Shown: positions 34,228 through 44,150, numbered from the stretch's first letter. The stretch is DNA of 64,000 bases from Flavimaribacter sediminis (GCF_019492055.1 NZ_JAICBX010000009.1:1-64000); one strand, 5' to 3'. Numbers and translations are program-made. The notes: generated from the letters alone by a model not told the origin.

Positions 34228-34908
34228 ATGGCGGCTCTAAAACACAGCAAGCGGTTCCCGGTCAGGACAATCGGCCTCGCCGTTGTCCTGGTAGTGCTCG
34301 CCGGCGCTGTTGCGGTATACGTGAACCAGGCGCCTTCTGGCAACACGCCAGATCAGGCGGCGGTAGCGGTTTCCGATTGTTCTGCGGCTGGCGACCTTGG
34401 CCGCAGGATAGCGCCGCTTGCCGTGGGCGACATCGCGGCGATGGGCGTCGTGGACGCGCCCCAGTCGGTTTCCGGGCTGGCCTTCGACGGACCGGACGGA
34501 ACGCCGATGACGCTGGGCGATCTTGCCGGCAAGACGCTGCTGGTCAATCTCTGGGCGACCTGGTGCGTGCCCTGCCGAGAGGAGATGCCGACGCTCGACA
34601 GCCTGCAGGCCGAACTGGGCGGCGAGGACTTCGAGGTCGTGGCGATCAATATCGATACCGGCGGAGACGAAAAACCGAAGACTTTTCTCGACGGGATCGG
34701 GATCCAGGATCTGGCGTTCTATCGCGACAATTCAATGGACGTCTTCAACGAGTTGAAGAAACAGGGCCACGCGGTGGGTTTGCCTGCGACGCTGCTGATC
34801 GACGAGAACGGCTGTCCCGTCTCTCGCATGTTCGGCCCCGCCAACTGGTCCGGCGAAGACGCGAAGGCCTATCTTCGGGCGGCCATGGGGCCGAAGGGCG
34901 AGGTTTAG
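34228..34908 (+). CDS. TlpA-like membrane-anchored thioredoxin
   Basis: A 226-aa protein. An N-terminal anchor ([21 protein letters not shown]) precedes a thioredoxin fold with the active site [18 protein letters not shown], and cis-Pro in [13 protein letters not shown]. Such proteins keep periplasmic or cytochrome cysteines reduced; TlpA itself serves cytochrome oxidase metallation. GGAGAAG lies 8 nt before the ATG at 34228; an ATG at 34198 would overlap argH's start. It is divergent from argH, an arrangement seen in other Rhizobiales. Confidence 0.87.
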   Translation: MAALKHSKRFPVRTIGLAVVLVVLAGAVAVYVNQAPSGNTPDQAAVAVSDCSAAGDLGRRIAPLAVGDIAAMGVVDAPQSVSGLAFDGPDGTPMTLGDLAGKTLLVNLWATWCVPCREEMPTLDSLQAELGGEDFEVVAINIDTGGDEKPKTFLDGIGIQDLAFYRDNSMDVFNELKKQGHAVGLPATLLIDENGCPVSRMFGPANWSGEDAKAYLRAAMGPKGEV

Positions 34909-34917
34909 GGGGTAAAA

Positions 34918-35796
34918 TCAGGAGCCGTCGTCGCTATCGTCGAGCCGCAGTCCGGTCTTCTCCTCGACATAGCGCACGAAAGCGGTGACGGGCGCGCCCG
35001 GTCCGAGCTTCTCATCCGCGTCTTCCCACATGGCGCGTCCTGCTTCGAGAAACGGCAGGTCGAGACCCAGTTCGCGGCCGAGGCGCGTTGCGATCTCGAC
35101 ATCCTTGTGCATGAGCGAGAGCTTGAAGCCGTCCTCGAATTTTCGGTTCAGCACATCCTGATGCAGACGCTCGGTTGTCCAGAAACTCTGGCCGGTGGAC
35201 ACGTTGAGGACATCCGCCATGGCGGATGGATCCAGACCGTAGGCCTTGCCGATCAACATTGCCTCCGTCGTTCCGATGACGGTCATGGCGGTGATGATGT
35301 TGTTGATGGTCTTCATCGCATGACCTGCGCCCAGCGGACCGACATGGTGGGTCGCCTTGCCCATAACGTCGAGGAGCGGCCTCGCCCGGGCGACATCGGC
35401 GTCCGATCCGCCGACCATGAAGACAAGCGTGGCGCTTTCCGCCCCCCAACTGGCGCCGGAAACAGGCGCGTCGACCATCGATACGCCTTTGTCCGCCAGC
35501 CGCTGCGCTGTTTCGCGGGTCAGCCACGGTTCGGCGGAACTCGTGTCGACGAAAAGCGAACCCGCCTTGCAGACGGTCAGGATTTCATCGACCACCGACG
35601 CCACCACGCCGCCATGCGGCAGCATGGTGATGATGATATCGGCGTCGCGCGCGGCGTCCACCGCCGACGATTTCCGATCCACGTCCTTTCCCACATTGGG
35701 GTCCGGGTCGTAACCGACCACATTGTAACCCGCGGTGGCGAGATTTCGGGCCATGGCGCCGCCCATGACGCCGAGCCCGATGAAACAGATCTGCAT
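34918..35796 (-). CDS. 3-hydroxyisobutyrate-dehydrogenase-like NAD(P) oxidoreductase
   Basis: A 292-aa beta-hydroxyacid dehydrogenase. The cofactor motif is FIGLGVMGGAMARNLATAG. The substrate block is DAPVSGASWGAESATLVFMVGG, and the catalytic Lys is in GAGHAMKTINNIITAM. Family members include 3-hydroxyisobutyrate dehydrogenase, tartronate semialdehyde reductase and L-threonate dehydrogenase; sequence alone does not choose. The ATG at 35796 has GGAGGGAGC upstream. It follows the cyclase gene on the same strand with a 23-bp gap. Confidence 0.87.
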   Translation of the reverse strand: MQICFIGLGVMGGAMARNLATAGYNVVGYDPDPNVGKDVDRKSSAVDAARDADIIITMLPHGGVVASVVDEILTVCKAGSLFVDTSSAEPWLTRETAQRLADKGVSMVDAPVSGASWGAESATLVFMVGGSDADVARARPLLDVMGKATHHVGPLGAGHAMKTINNIITAMTVIGTTEAMLIGKAYGLDPSAMADVLNVSTGQSFWTTERLHQDVLNRKFEDGFKLSLMHKDVEIATRLGRELGLDLPFLEAGRAMWEDADEKLGPGAPVTAFVRYVEEKTGLRLDDSDDGS

Positions 35797-35819
35797 TGTT
35801 GCTCCCTCCAATCGCCGAA

Positions 35820-37229
35820 TCAGTTCGGACGCGCCCCCTGCGACCAGACTGAAAGCGGGTGTTCGAGGCCCCGGATCGCCTGATCCGGATGCAGCTCGAG
35901 CGCATCGAATTCACCGCCGTCGCCATGCCCGTTGCGTTCGGATTTCGCCTTGCAAACGAGATCGTCGCTGACGACGAGACTGCACTGGAGATTGCGCGTC
36001 AGCGCCTCCAGCCGGCTTGCTGCGTTGACCGTTGTGCCGATGACGGCGAATTCCAGACGATTGGCGCCGATGTCGCCAAGCACGACCGGACCGTAGTGCA
36101 GACCGAAGCCGGCCCTGATTTCCGGCAGTCCGTGAGCGCTGCGAAGGCGGTTGAATTCCTCCAGGCTCTTCATCATCGCCTGGGCGCAGCAGAGCGCGTT
36201 GTAGGCGTCTTCGTCGCCGGCGACCGGCGTGCCGAATGTCGCCATCAGCCCGTCGCCGAGATATTTGTCGAGTGTGCCGCCAAACCGGAAGACCTCGCGC
36301 TCCATCCGTCCGTGGAATTCGCGCAGCATGCGGATCACCTCTTCCGGCTCCTGCCCGTCGGAGAGTTTGGTGAAGCCGACGATGTCGACGAAAAGCACCG
36401 CCACATTCTGGGTGCGGACCTGTTTCAGCGGATCGTCATTCTGCGACAGTTCCTCGACGACATTGGGAGAGAAGTATCGGGCGAGATTCGTGCGCTCCCG
36501 CTCGACCGCCGCGTGGCTGCGCAACAGGTCTCCGGCGCGCCTCACCGCCAGGGCGAGCGTGCCGGCCACGAGCAGGAAGGCGACGAGTTCCTGGAAGCGC
36601 AGGCCGAAGTCGATGGCGTTGGGATCGAGCATATGCGCAAGCTGGAGGTCCGGAGCGAACAGGGCGTAGATCGCCTCACTCCACCCCGGGTGCGCATTGG
36701 GAAAGAAGTAGATGTAGGCGATGCCCAGAATCCAGAGCCCTGTCGTCCAGGAGGCGAAGGCGAAGAACGTCCGCCAGGAATAGTGCAGCGTGCCTGCCGC
36801 AAGGAGTACGAAGAAGAAGATAAAAGCGTTGAAACGGTATTGCATCGCATTCGGCCAGTCGAAACTGTCGAATGGATTCGGGACGACCGTTATCATCGTC
36901 ATAAGCACAAGGTCGCAGAGAAGCAGGAACAGTTCCGCCCGCGACTGGCCCACGGTGCCGACCTTGAGTTGCGCCCAGCCGATGAGCGTAAAGAGGACGA
37001 GGTACATATGATAGTAGAGAACCGCCCAATGCGGGTTCACGATCGGCAGCATGACGGCGATGATCGCCATCGCAATCCATCGCGCCTGCACGGCGAGCAG
37101 CAGACCTGATTGCTTTGCCCTGACCAGGGCGGCGTCGGCATAGGCTTCTGCTTCGCGTTTCGACTCTGCGAATGTGTCCTGCGTAAACTGGGTTAGCGGG
37201 ACGCCAGGCGGTTCGGCGAATGCGGTCAC
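35820..37229 (-). CDS. Adenylate/guanylate cyclase with six-helix membrane domain
   Basis: A 469-aa class III cyclase. The N-terminal half has about six membrane helices with no known sensor. A HAMP-like linker (AVERERTNLARYFSPNVVEEL) leads into the catalytic domain: VAVLFVDIVGFTKLS (metal Asp), GGTLDKYLGDGLMATFG (second metal Asp and Lys), and FAVIGTTVNAASRLEAL (transition-state Asn). It makes cAMP, less likely cGMP. I chose the GTG at 37229, which has GGAGGGC 9 nt upstream and skips non-homologous codons. Confidence 0.87.
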   Translation of the reverse strand: MTAFAEPPGVPLTQFTQDTFAESKREAEAYADAALVRAKQSGLLLAVQARWIAMAIIAVMLPIVNPHWAVLYYHMYLVLFTLIGWAQLKVGTVGQSRAELFLLLCDLVLMTMITVVPNPFDSFDWPNAMQYRFNAFIFFFVLLAAGTLHYSWRTFFAFASWTTGLWILGIAYIYFFPNAHPGWSEAIYALFAPDLQLAHMLDPNAIDFGLRFQELVAFLLVAGTLALAVRRAGDLLRSHAAVERERTNLARYFSPNVVEELSQNDDPLKQVRTQNVAVLFVDIVGFTKLSDGQEPEEVIRMLREFHGRMEREVFRFGGTLDKYLGDGLMATFGTPVAGDEDAYNALCCAQAMMKSLEEFNRLRSAHGLPEIRAGFGLHYGPVVLGDIGANRLEFAVIGTTVNAASRLEALTRNLQCSLVVSDDLVCKAKSERNGHGDGGEFDALELHPDQAIRGLEHPLSVWSQGARPN

Positions 37230-37310
37230 GATCTCTGCCCTCCATCGTGGATTGCGCGGGTAACATATGGGTTGGCGACTGACCAATACCAGATTGCATG
37301 GATGCAATCT

Positions 37311-37817
37311 TCAGATCAATTTTTCGTAGATCGCCTGGTTCTCATCGTCGAAGCAGACAAAATTCAGCGTCTCTAGCCGGTCGCCAAACGGAAAGGACCT
37401 GACGGCGGCGATGGCGATTTCGGCGGCCTCGCGTTTCGGGAAACGATAGACGCCTGTGCTGATGTTGGGAAATGAGATGCTGCGGATATCGCGCTCGGTC
37501 GCAATATCGAGACAGCATCGATAGCAGCTCTCAAGCAGTTCCGCTTCGCCATGGCCGCCGCCGTTCCAGATCGGGCCGACTGTGTGGATGACGTAGTTCG
37601 CCGGAAGATCGCCGGCCGTCGTGATGACCGCGTCGCCGGGCGCGCAAGGCCCTTGTCTGCGGACAATTTCCTTGCAGGCTTCGAGAATGGACGGACCGCC
37701 GCTGCGGTGGATTGCGCCATCGACGCCACCGCCGCCCATCAGCGAGGAATTGGCGGCGTTGACGATCGCGTCGGCGGGGACAGTCGTTATGTCGGCCTTC
37801 AGAAGATTGATTTGCAT
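37311..37817 (-). CDS. Macrodomain protein, O-acetyl-ADP-ribose deacetylase type
   Basis: A 168-aa macrodomain of the YmdB/MacroD type. The adenine/ribose pocket is ADITTVPADAIVNAANSSLM, the catalytic loop is GGGGVDGAIHRSGG, and the phosphate loop is FPNISTGVYRFP. These enzymes hydrolyse O-acetyl-ADP-ribose or remove ADP-ribose from acidic residues. It follows the thioredoxin-like gene by 10 bp on the same strand. The link to the ADP-ribosylating RES toxin 31 kb away is only thematic. Confidence 0.92.
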   Translation of the reverse strand: MQINLLKADITTVPADAIVNAANSSLMGGGGVDGAIHRSGGPSILEACKEIVRRQGPCAPGDAVITTAGDLPANYVIHTVGPIWNGGGHGEAELLESCYRCCLDIATERDIRSISFPNISTGVYRFPKREAAEIAIAAVRSFPFGDRLETLNFVCFDDENQAIYEKLI

Positions 37818-37827
37818 GGCGCAGACG

Positions 37828-38298
37828 TCATCCCGGGTATTTCGCGAGCGCAGACTTCATCATCCGCTGGAGATCGCCCGGAGAGTCCGTATCCAGTAGA
37901 TGAGGGTAGTCGTTGTAGCGTCCTGTGAGGCCGGAAACGAGCCGACCCCGCGGCGACAGAACCATTGTTCGCGGGATATAGACGCCATAGGCGCCGTATC
38001 GCGCATTGATATCCGCCTCGGTGTCCCGGTCGACGAGCACCATGACCATCGATCTCGACAACTTGACGACCGACCGGTTGTAGAACTGACGACGGTATCG
38101 TCTGCAATGGGGGCACCAGGTCGTGTGGAAGACGACCAGTATGGGCCTGTTCGTGCTGCGGGCCTCCGCCAGGCCGTCATCGAATGTTTTCCAGTCGATA
38201 TTCGCGCCGTTCCAGCGATTGGCGATTTTGGGCGCGTCGGCATAGGCGCCGGTCGCCGCCCAGACAAACACGATCGCTGCAAGAAATATTCTGGTCAT
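37828..38298 (-). CDS. Secreted thioredoxin-fold protein
   Basis: A 156-aa protein with a signal peptide (MTRIFLAAIVFVWAATGAYA). The thioredoxin-like active site is VFHTTWCPHCRRYRRQF, and the cis-Pro region is YGVYIPRTMVLSPRGR. This WCPHC motif and length fit periplasmic thioredoxin_7/SoxW-like proteins. It probably reduces or isomerises disulfides outside the cytoplasm. The start at 38298 is preferred over upstream codons because it opens the signal peptide directly. Confidence 0.84.
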   Translation of the reverse strand: MTRIFLAAIVFVWAATGAYADAPKIANRWNGANIDWKTFDDGLAEARSTNRPILVVFHTTWCPHCRRYRRQFYNRSVVKLSRSMVMVLVDRDTEADINARYGAYGVYIPRTMVLSPRGRLVSGLTGRYNDYPHLLDTDSPGDLQRMMKSALAKYPG

Positions 38299-38370
38299 GA
38301 AACGCGTTCCCCACATTCTGAAAGCCAATTTGTCACAACTTCCGGCTTCATGCGCGCCGGCGGCGCACTC

Positions 38371-39792
38371 TCACCGGCGCCAGAAGGCTGGCATAAAAAG
38401 CGCAAAGACGCACATGATTTCCAGCCGGCCGATGATCATTTCGCCAGCCAGCATCCATTTGGCGAGATCCGGCAGATCGGCGAAATTCCCGGCCGGACCT
38501 ATAACGCCGCCGATGCCCGGACCCACATTGGCGAGCGCGGTGGCGGAGGCGCTTGTCGCGGTGGCGAAATCCATGCCCATCAGAGAATAGGCCAGGGCGC
38601 AAAAGATGAATGTGATTGCGTAGAGAAAGGAAAAGATCATGACGGACGTCGAGACTTCATCCTCGATGCGACGCTGGCCGTAACGCGCGATGACGATCCA
38701 GTTCGGCCGCACAAGCCGGCTCAGTGTCGCGTTGACGACCTGATGGAGGATGACGAAGCGGAACTGCTTGAAACCGCCGGCTGTCGATCCGGCGCATCCG
38801 CCGACAAAGGTGATGATGAAAAAGACGCCGACGGCGGCCGGTCCCCACAACAGATAGTCTTCCGATGCGAACCCTGTCGTCGTCACCACGGAAACGACGT
38901 TGAAAAGCACCGGCGCGAGGTCATGTATGTCCGCCTCCGCATGGAATCCGGCGCGATACAGGACAATCGCCAGCGTGGTAAGGGCTATGACGCCGACATA
39001 GTAGCGGATCTGGACATCGTCCTGCCAGGACCCGGTCGAGAGCCTGATGAGAAAGAGAAACGGAACGCCGCCGATGAACATGAAGATCGTGGAGGCAATC
39101 AACATTCCGTTTGTAGCGAAGTGGCCCATGGACTCGTCCGAGGTCGAGAAGCCGCCGGTCGACACCGTCGTCATGGCGTGATTGAACGCCTCGAAGCTGG
39201 ACATGCCGAGAAAGCGGTAGGCGATCGTGCAGGTAAGCGTCAGCGCAACATAGATGAGCAGGATCCGCTCGGCGTATTGCTCGGTTTTCGGAAACGGCTT
39301 GTCGGCGGTGTCGGAGGATTCCAGAGAAAACATCTGCTGACCGCCGCTTCGCATGAAAGGCAGCATGGAAATGCCGAGAACGACGATGCCGAGGCCGCCG
39401 ATCCACTGGTTGATCGAACGCCAGAGAAGAATGCCGGGCGGCATCTCGTCCAGTCCCGTCAGAATTGTCGATCCGGTGGTTGTAAGACCCGACGCGGCTT
39501 CAAAGAAGGCGTCGGTAAAACTCAGATCGAGGCCCGACAGGAAAAAGGGAATGGCGGAGGCGGTGCTGAACAGGACCCACACGAGCGTCACGAACACGAA
39601 CACGGAACGCCGCGATATGTGCGGCGTCTGGCGTCGGGCTGCGAAGAAGACAAGGCTGCTGAGAAAAACAACGGCGAGCGATGAGGCGAGAAACACCCGC
39701 CAGTCGGGATTGCCGACGGCGAAATCCACCACGCACGGAACGAGCATCGACGCGCCCAGAATGCCGAGAAGCACAGAGAGGGTCTGGATCAT
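38371..39792 (-). CDS. trkH: Potassium uptake protein TrkH
   Basis: A 473-aa membrane protein with the four pseudo-repeated pore loops of the SKT superfamily. Selectivity glycines are visible in ASGLTTTGSTIL, TTVSTGGFST, VSVVTTTGFASEDY and LANVGPGIGG. It conducts K+ with the cytoplasmic ring TrkA, which is not in this window. The gene stands alone, 70 bp upstream of the thioredoxin-like gene on the same strand. Confidence 0.92.
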   Translation of the reverse strand: MIQTLSVLLGILGASMLVPCVVDFAVGNPDWRVFLASSLAVVFLSSLVFFAARRQTPHISRRSVFVFVTLVWVLFSTASAIPFFLSGLDLSFTDAFFEAASGLTTTGSTILTGLDEMPPGILLWRSINQWIGGLGIVVLGISMLPFMRSGGQQMFSLESSDTADKPFPKTEQYAERILLIYVALTLTCTIAYRFLGMSSFEAFNHAMTTVSTGGFSTSDESMGHFATNGMLIASTIFMFIGGVPFLFLIRLSTGSWQDDVQIRYYVGVIALTTLAIVLYRAGFHAEADIHDLAPVLFNVVSVVTTTGFASEDYLLWGPAAVGVFFIITFVGGCAGSTAGGFKQFRFVILHQVVNATLSRLVRPNWIVIARYGQRRIEDEVSTSVMIFSFLYAITFIFCALAYSLMGMDFATATSASATALANVGPGIGGVIGPAGNFADLPDLAKWMLAGEMIIGRLEIMCVFALFMPAFWRR

Positions 39793-39858
39793 TCAGTCCT
39801 CCCTCCCATACGTGTTCCCGGTCATTTCTGGCGCTTCAAAGCCTCCGCGAGCGCTTGG

Positions 39859-40740
39859 TCAGCGGGTTGGAACGGGGGTTTCTCCCCGGTAGTCATAAAA
39901 GCCGCGCCCGGTCTTCTGACCGAGCCAGCCGGCCTCGACATACTTCACCAGTAGCGGACAGGGCCGGTATTTCGAATCGGCGAGGCCGTCATAGAGCACC
40001 TGCATGATGGACAGGCAGGTGTCGAGGCCAATGAAATCGGCGAGCTGCAGCGGGCCCATGGGATGGTTGGCGCCCAGCCGCATGGCCGTGTCGATGGCCT
40101 CGACGCTGCCGACGCCTTCATACAGCGTATAGATCGCCTCGTTGATCATCGGCAGCAGGATGCGATTGACGATGAAGGCCGGGAAATCCTCGGCCACGGT
40201 CACGGTCTTGTCGAGCGAGCCGACGAAATTGCGCGACGCCTCGAAGGTGACGTCTTCGGTGGCGATGCCGCGCACCAGTTCGACCAGCTTCATGATCGGA
40301 ACCGGATTCATGAAATGAATGCCGATGAAGCGTTCCGGCCGATCCGTGGAGGACGCCAGCCGCGTGATGGAAAGCGATGACGTGTTTGTCGCCAGGATCG
40401 CTTCCGGATTGAGGATAGGGCACAGATTGGCGAAGATCTTGCGCTTGACCGTCTCGTCTTCGGTGGCGGCCTCGATCACAAGGTCCAGCGATGCGAGGTC
40501 GGCGACCGCAGGGGCGGCATGGATGCGCGAAAGCGCGGATTCGCGTTCCTTGTCTTCCATTTTTCCGGACGACACCTGACGCGCCATGTTGCCGTTGATG
40601 GTGGCCAGGCCGTCCTTGATGCGGTCTTCCGAAATGTCGTGAAGCCTGACGTCATATCCGGCGACGGCGCAGACATGGGCGATCCCGCTGCCCATTTGGC
40701 CCGCCCCGATGATCCCGACCGTTTTAATTGCGTTGCCCAT
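39859..40740 (-). CDS. 3-hydroxybutyryl-CoA dehydrogenase
   Basis: A 293-aa enzyme (PaaH/Hbd type). NAD motif VGIIGAGQMGSGIAHVCAVAG; catalytic block ATNTSSLSITRLAS then RFIGIHFMNPVPIMKLVELV with the active His; dimer domain GVGSVEAIDTAMRLGANHPMGPLQLADFIG. It oxidises (S)-3-hydroxyacyl-CoA, or works in reverse. It lies directly after etfBA on the same strand but separated by a terminator, so it probably has its own promoter. The pairing with ETF points to fatty-acid or butyrate metabolism. Confidence 0.92.
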   Translation of the reverse strand: MGNAIKTVGIIGAGQMGSGIAHVCAVAGYDVRLHDISEDRIKDGLATINGNMARQVSSGKMEDKERESALSRIHAAPAVADLASLDLVIEAATEDETVKRKIFANLCPILNPEAILATNTSSLSITRLASSTDRPERFIGIHFMNPVPIMKLVELVRGIATEDVTFEASRNFVGSLDKTVTVAEDFPAFIVNRILLPMINEAIYTLYEGVGSVEAIDTAMRLGANHPMGPLQLADFIGLDTCLSIMQVLYDGLADSKYRPCPLLVKYVEAGWLGQKTGRGFYDYRGETPVPTR

Positions 40741-40765
40741 GGCTGTTTTCCGTGAATATCAAGCG

Positions 40766-40808
40766 AAACAAAAATAAATGGCCGGGAAGACAACGTCCAG
40801 CCCGGCCA
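40766..40808 (-). terminator. Rho-independent terminator after etfBA
   Basis: On the minus strand, a TGGCCGGG/CCCGGCCA stem (bases 40808-40801 and 40786-40779) is followed by a T-rich run complementary to 40778-40766 (plus strand AAACAAAAATAAA). It lies 29 bp after the etfA stop and before the hbd start. This is the clearest intrinsic terminator in the window. Confidence 0.85.
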
Positions 40809-40836
40809 AGGAATTATTCCAGATTGTTGGTCGGCG

Positions 40837-41772
40837 TCAAAGCGCCTTTTCCAGTTCGGGCAAGGCCTCGAAAAGGTCTGCGACGAGGCCGTAGTCGGCG
40901 ACCTGGAAGATCGGCGCCTCGTCGTCCTTGTTGATGGCGACGATGACCTTGGAGTCCTTCATGCCGGCCAGATGCTGGATCGCGCCGGAGATGCCGCAGG
41001 CGATGTAGAGGTCGGGCGCGACCACCTTGCCCGTCTGGCCTACCTGCCAGTCGTTCGGAGCGTAGCCGGCGTCGACAGCCGCGCGGGACGCGCCGACGGC
41101 GGCGCCCAGCTTGTCGGCGACCGGAAGGATGACTTCCTGGAACTTCTCCGAGGAGCCGAGAGCCCGGCCGCCGGAGATGATGATCTTCGCCGAGGTCAGT
41201 TCCGGACGGTCGCTTTCGGACAGCTTCGCTTCGATAAAAGTCGACAGACCCGGGTTCGCGGCAGCATCGACGCTCTCGACGGAAGCCGAGCCGCCTTCGC
41301 CGGCGGCCTGGAAGCCGGCCGTGCGCACCGTGATCACCTTCTTCGCATCGGAAGACTGCACCGTCTGGATGGCGTTGCCCGCATAGATCGGACGCTTGAA
41401 GGTGTCGGCGCTCACAACGTCGGTGATGTCGGAGATCTGCATCACGTCGAGCAGGGCGGCGACGCGCGGCATGATGTTCTTGCCGCTCGTCGTGGCCGCC
41501 GCCATGATCGTATCGTAGTCGCCCGCCAGCGAAACGATGAGCGCAGCCGTCGGTTCGGCAAGGCCATTTTCCAGTTCGTCGGCCTCGGCGAGCAGCACCT
41601 TTGTCACGCCATCGAGTTTTGCAGCATCGTCAGCAACGCCTTTGGCGCCCTTGCCGGCGACCAGCACATGGATGTCGCCGCCGATTTCCTTTGCCGCCGA
41701 CAGCGCTTTCGCGGTCTGGTCAGACAGGGCCGCATTGTCGTGATCTGCAAGAAGAAGTGTTGTCATTGTCAT
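40837..41772 (-). CDS. etfA: Electron transfer flavoprotein alpha subunit
   Basis: A 311-aa protein. The N-terminal alpha/beta domain is followed by the FAD-binding C-terminal half, with the signature [13 protein letters not shown], then [41 protein letters not shown] (in two pieces: [40 protein letters not shown]). With EtfB it carries electrons from acyl-CoA dehydrogenases to ETF:quinone oxidoreductase. AAGGAACC lies just before the first ATG; a second ATG two codons later is also possible. It follows etfB by 10 bp. Confidence 0.95.
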   Translation of the reverse strand: MTMTTLLLADHDNAALSDQTAKALSAAKEIGGDIHVLVAGKGAKGVADDAAKLDGVTKVLLAEADELENGLAEPTAALIVSLAGDYDTIMAAATTSGKNIMPRVAALLDVMQISDITDVVSADTFKRPIYAGNAIQTVQSSDAKKVITVRTAGFQAAGEGGSASVESVDAAANPGLSTFIEAKLSESDRPELTSAKIIISGGRALGSSEKFQEVILPVADKLGAAVGASRAAVDAGYAPNDWQVGQTGKVVAPDLYIACGISGAIQHLAGMKDSKVIVAINKDDEAPIFQVADYGLVADLFEALPELEKAL

Positions 41773-41782
41773 GGTTCCTTTC

Positions 41783-42532
41783 TTACAGCACGCCGGCTTC
41801 GTTTTTCAGCTTGTCGACCAGTTCGGCGACGCTTTCCACCGTCACGCCGGCCTTGCGGCCCTCCGGCTCCTTCGTCTCGACAACCTTGAGACGCGGAGCG
41901 GTGTCGACGCCGTAGTCGGCGACCGTCTTCTTGTCGAGCGGCTTCTTCTTCGCCTTCATGATGTTGGGAAGCGAGGCGTAGCGCGGCTCGTTGAGACGCA
42001 GGTCCGTCGTCACAACGGCCGGCAGCTTGATCTCGACCGTCTGCAGACCGCCGTCGACCTCGCGCGTGACGCTGGCGACGCCGTCGCCGATCTCGACTTC
42101 CGAGGCGAAGGTGCCCTGGCTCCAGCCAAGCAGCGCCGACAGCATCTGGCCGGTCTGATTGGCGTCGTCGTCGATCGCCTGCTTGCCGACGATCACGAGA
42201 TCGGGCTTTTCTTCCTCGGCAATGCTCTTCAGGATCTTGGCGACCGCCAGCGGCTCGACCAGATCGTCCGTCTGCACCAGGATACCGCGGTCCGCGCCCA
42301 TGGCGAGCGCCGTGCGGATAGTTTCCTCGGCCTTCGCAGGCCCGATCGATACGGCGACGATTTCCTCGGCCTTGCCGGCTTCCTTGAGGCGTATCGCCTC
42401 TTCGACGGAAATCTCGTCGAACGGGTTCATCGACATCTTCACATTCGCGAGCTCGACGCCGGAGCCATCCGATTTTACCCGGATCTTCACGTTGTAGTCT
42501 ACAACCCGCTTCACGGGCACGAGGATCTTCAT
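41783..42532 (-). CDS. etfB: Electron transfer flavoprotein beta subunit
   Basis: A 249-aa protein. The family blocks are [32 protein letters not shown] and [20 protein letters not shown] (the AMP-binding region), then [21 protein letters not shown], a recognition-loop segment that contacts dehydrogenases. It is first in the etfBA operon; the ATG follows GGGAAAGGG-like sequence on the minus strand. Confidence 0.95.
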   Translation of the reverse strand: MKILVPVKRVVDYNVKIRVKSDGSGVELANVKMSMNPFDEISVEEAIRLKEAGKAEEIVAVSIGPAKAEETIRTALAMGADRGILVQTDDLVEPLAVAKILKSIAEEEKPDLVIVGKQAIDDDANQTGQMLSALLGWSQGTFASEVEIGDGVASVTREVDGGLQTVEIKLPAVVTTDLRLNEPRYASLPNIMKAKKKPLDKKTVADYGVDTAPRLKVVETKEPEGRKAGVTVESVAELVDKLKNEAGVL

Positions 42533-42748
42533 GCGTTTCCCTTTCCCATAGCTCGCCGAGACACATTTTCGGCGCGATATGCCTTATCTGCCCCTTCTTC
42601 CTGTTTCTGACCGAAAGACGACATTATCGTACAAGATTCGGCCAGATATGCAGGAAACGGGCATTTCGGTGCGTTTATCGTGCGGGTCACATATCGGCAA
42701 GCGACCGTTTCCGTCAATCGGTTTGGACCGGATTTGGCTATTTTGCCG

Positions 42749-43507
42749 CTACCCGCGACCCCAGCGCGGTTGATCCTTCGGCTTGTCCTCCTCGACGACG
42801 ACGGCGCGCGGCGTTTCGATGCGCCGGTCGAACAGCGGGACGGCGCGGCGCCTGAACAGGAAGACAAGAACCGCGCCGGCGGCCAGTCCGCCGATATGCG
42901 CGCCCCAGGACACGTTGCCCCTGCTGTCGCCGAACAGCATCACGACCTGCAGAATGATCCAGATCCCGAGCGGTATCCAGGCCGGCAGGGGCAGGGGAAT
43001 ACGCCCGAAAGCGAGAACCCACAGCCGCACTTTCGGATGCAGAACGAGATAGGCGGCGACGACGCCGGCGATCGCTCCGGACGCGCCGATGAGCGGCGCC
43101 TGGGATTCCGGCACGACATAGCCATGCAACACGGCGCCGGCGATTGCGCAGATACAGTAGAAAGCGAGGAAGCGGATATGGCCCATCGCGTCTTCGACGT
43201 TGTCTCCGAAGACCCAGAGGAAGAGCATATTGCCGGCAAGATGAAGGAAATCGCCATGCAGGAAGGCGTAGGTGAGATAGGTCGCGCCTTCTGGAACGAG
43301 GACGAGGTCCGGCGTCAGATCGGCGTAGCCGTTGGCGACCGCCGGTATATATCCGAGGCCGAGAATGGCGGCGGCGGTGAAATCGCTGCCAGCGCCGGCG
43401 CCCGCCGTCACCATCCAGATCGCACAATTCGCGATGATCAGGGTCAGCGTGACGTACTGCATCCTGATATATTTCAGGCCGTTGCGGTCATGCAGCGGGA
43501 TAAACAT
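42749..43507 (-). CDS. Rhomboid-family intramembrane serine protease
   Basis: A 252-aa protein with six or seven membrane helices. Family motifs: FLHGDFLHLAGNMLFLWVFG (helix 2, His and Asn), the catalytic Ser in PLIGASGAIAGVVAAYLVL, and the catalytic His in WGAHIGGLAAG. A loop rich in charged residues follows the last helix (RAVPLFDRRIETPRAV). Substrates are unknown. It starts 8 bp after the stop of the PduO-type gene (same strand), so the two are likely one transcript. Confidence 0.9.
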   Translation of the reverse strand: MFIPLHDRNGLKYIRMQYVTLTLIIANCAIWMVTAGAGAGSDFTAAAILGLGYIPAVANGYADLTPDLVLVPEGATYLTYAFLHGDFLHLAGNMLFLWVFGDNVEDAMGHIRFLAFYCICAIAGAVLHGYVVPESQAPLIGASGAIAGVVAAYLVLHPKVRLWVLAFGRIPLPLPAWIPLGIWIILQVVMLFGDSRGNVSWGAHIGGLAAGAVLVFLFRRRAVPLFDRRIETPRAVVVEEDKPKDQPRWGRG

Positions 43508-43514
43508 GGCCGCC

Positions 43515-44093
43515 CTATCTGTGCTTGCCGGGAACCCACAGCACGTCGCCGCGGCCGTCGTCATTGGCGCATCGCGCGGCGACGAAGAGAAGGTCGGAGG
43601 CCCGGTTGACGTATTTTATGGCGGCCGGCGAGACGATTTCGCCGTCCTTCGCGGCAAGCGCGACCATCAGCCTCTCGGCCCGGCGGATCACGGTGCGCGC
43701 AAGGTGCAGGGCGGCGGAGGCCGGAGATCCGCCAGGCAAAACGAACGATTTCAGCGGCTCCAGCCGGGCGTTCAACGCGTCAATGTCGGCCTCTATGCGC
43801 TCGACCTGATGGTCGGTCACGCGCAGTGGCTCATAGTCGAGCTTCCTGCCGGTGTCCGGCGTCGCGAGATCGGCGCCCAGATCGAACAGGTCGTTCTGCA
43901 TGCGGGCGAGAATGGCGTCGATCTCCGGCAACTGGCCGGTATGCAGTCTCGCCATGCCTATGCAACTGTTGCCCTCGTCGACGGACCCGTAGGCCTCGAC
44001 GCGCAGATCGTATTTCGGACGGCGCGCGCCGTCGCCGAGGCCGGTTGTGCCGTCATCGCCGGTCCTTGTGTAGATTTTGTTGAGTTTGACCAC
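43515..44093 (-). CDS. Cob(I)yrinic acid a,c-diamide adenosyltransferase, PduO type
   Basis: A 192-aa ATP:cob(I)alamin adenosyltransferase. The ATP loop is IYTRTGDDGTTGLGDG at the N terminus. Other family blocks are AYGSVDEGNSCIGMAR, FVLPGGSPASAALHLART (the substrate site) and RRAERLMVAL. It attaches the 5'-deoxyadenosyl group to cobalamin. The start is GTG. No cobalamin riboswitch is evident upstream, and no other cob gene is in the window. Confidence 0.92.
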   Translation of the reverse strand: MVKLNKIYTRTGDDGTTGLGDGARRPKYDLRVEAYGSVDEGNSCIGMARLHTGQLPEIDAILARMQNDLFDLGADLATPDTGRKLDYEPLRVTDHQVERIEADIDALNARLEPLKSFVLPGGSPASAALHLARTVIRRAERLMVALAAKDGEIVSPAAIKYVNRASDLLFVAARCANDDGRGDVLWVPGKHR

Positions 44094-44150
44094 TTGCGCC
44101 TACCGTCCCTATCCGTTTTTCCCGGAGTTCCAGGCGCCGTCGCTGACGCG

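Noticed and set aside
44094-44150. Cobalamin riboswitch upstream of the PduO-type gene
   Set aside because: The gap is short and lacks the B12-box-like conserved sequence.
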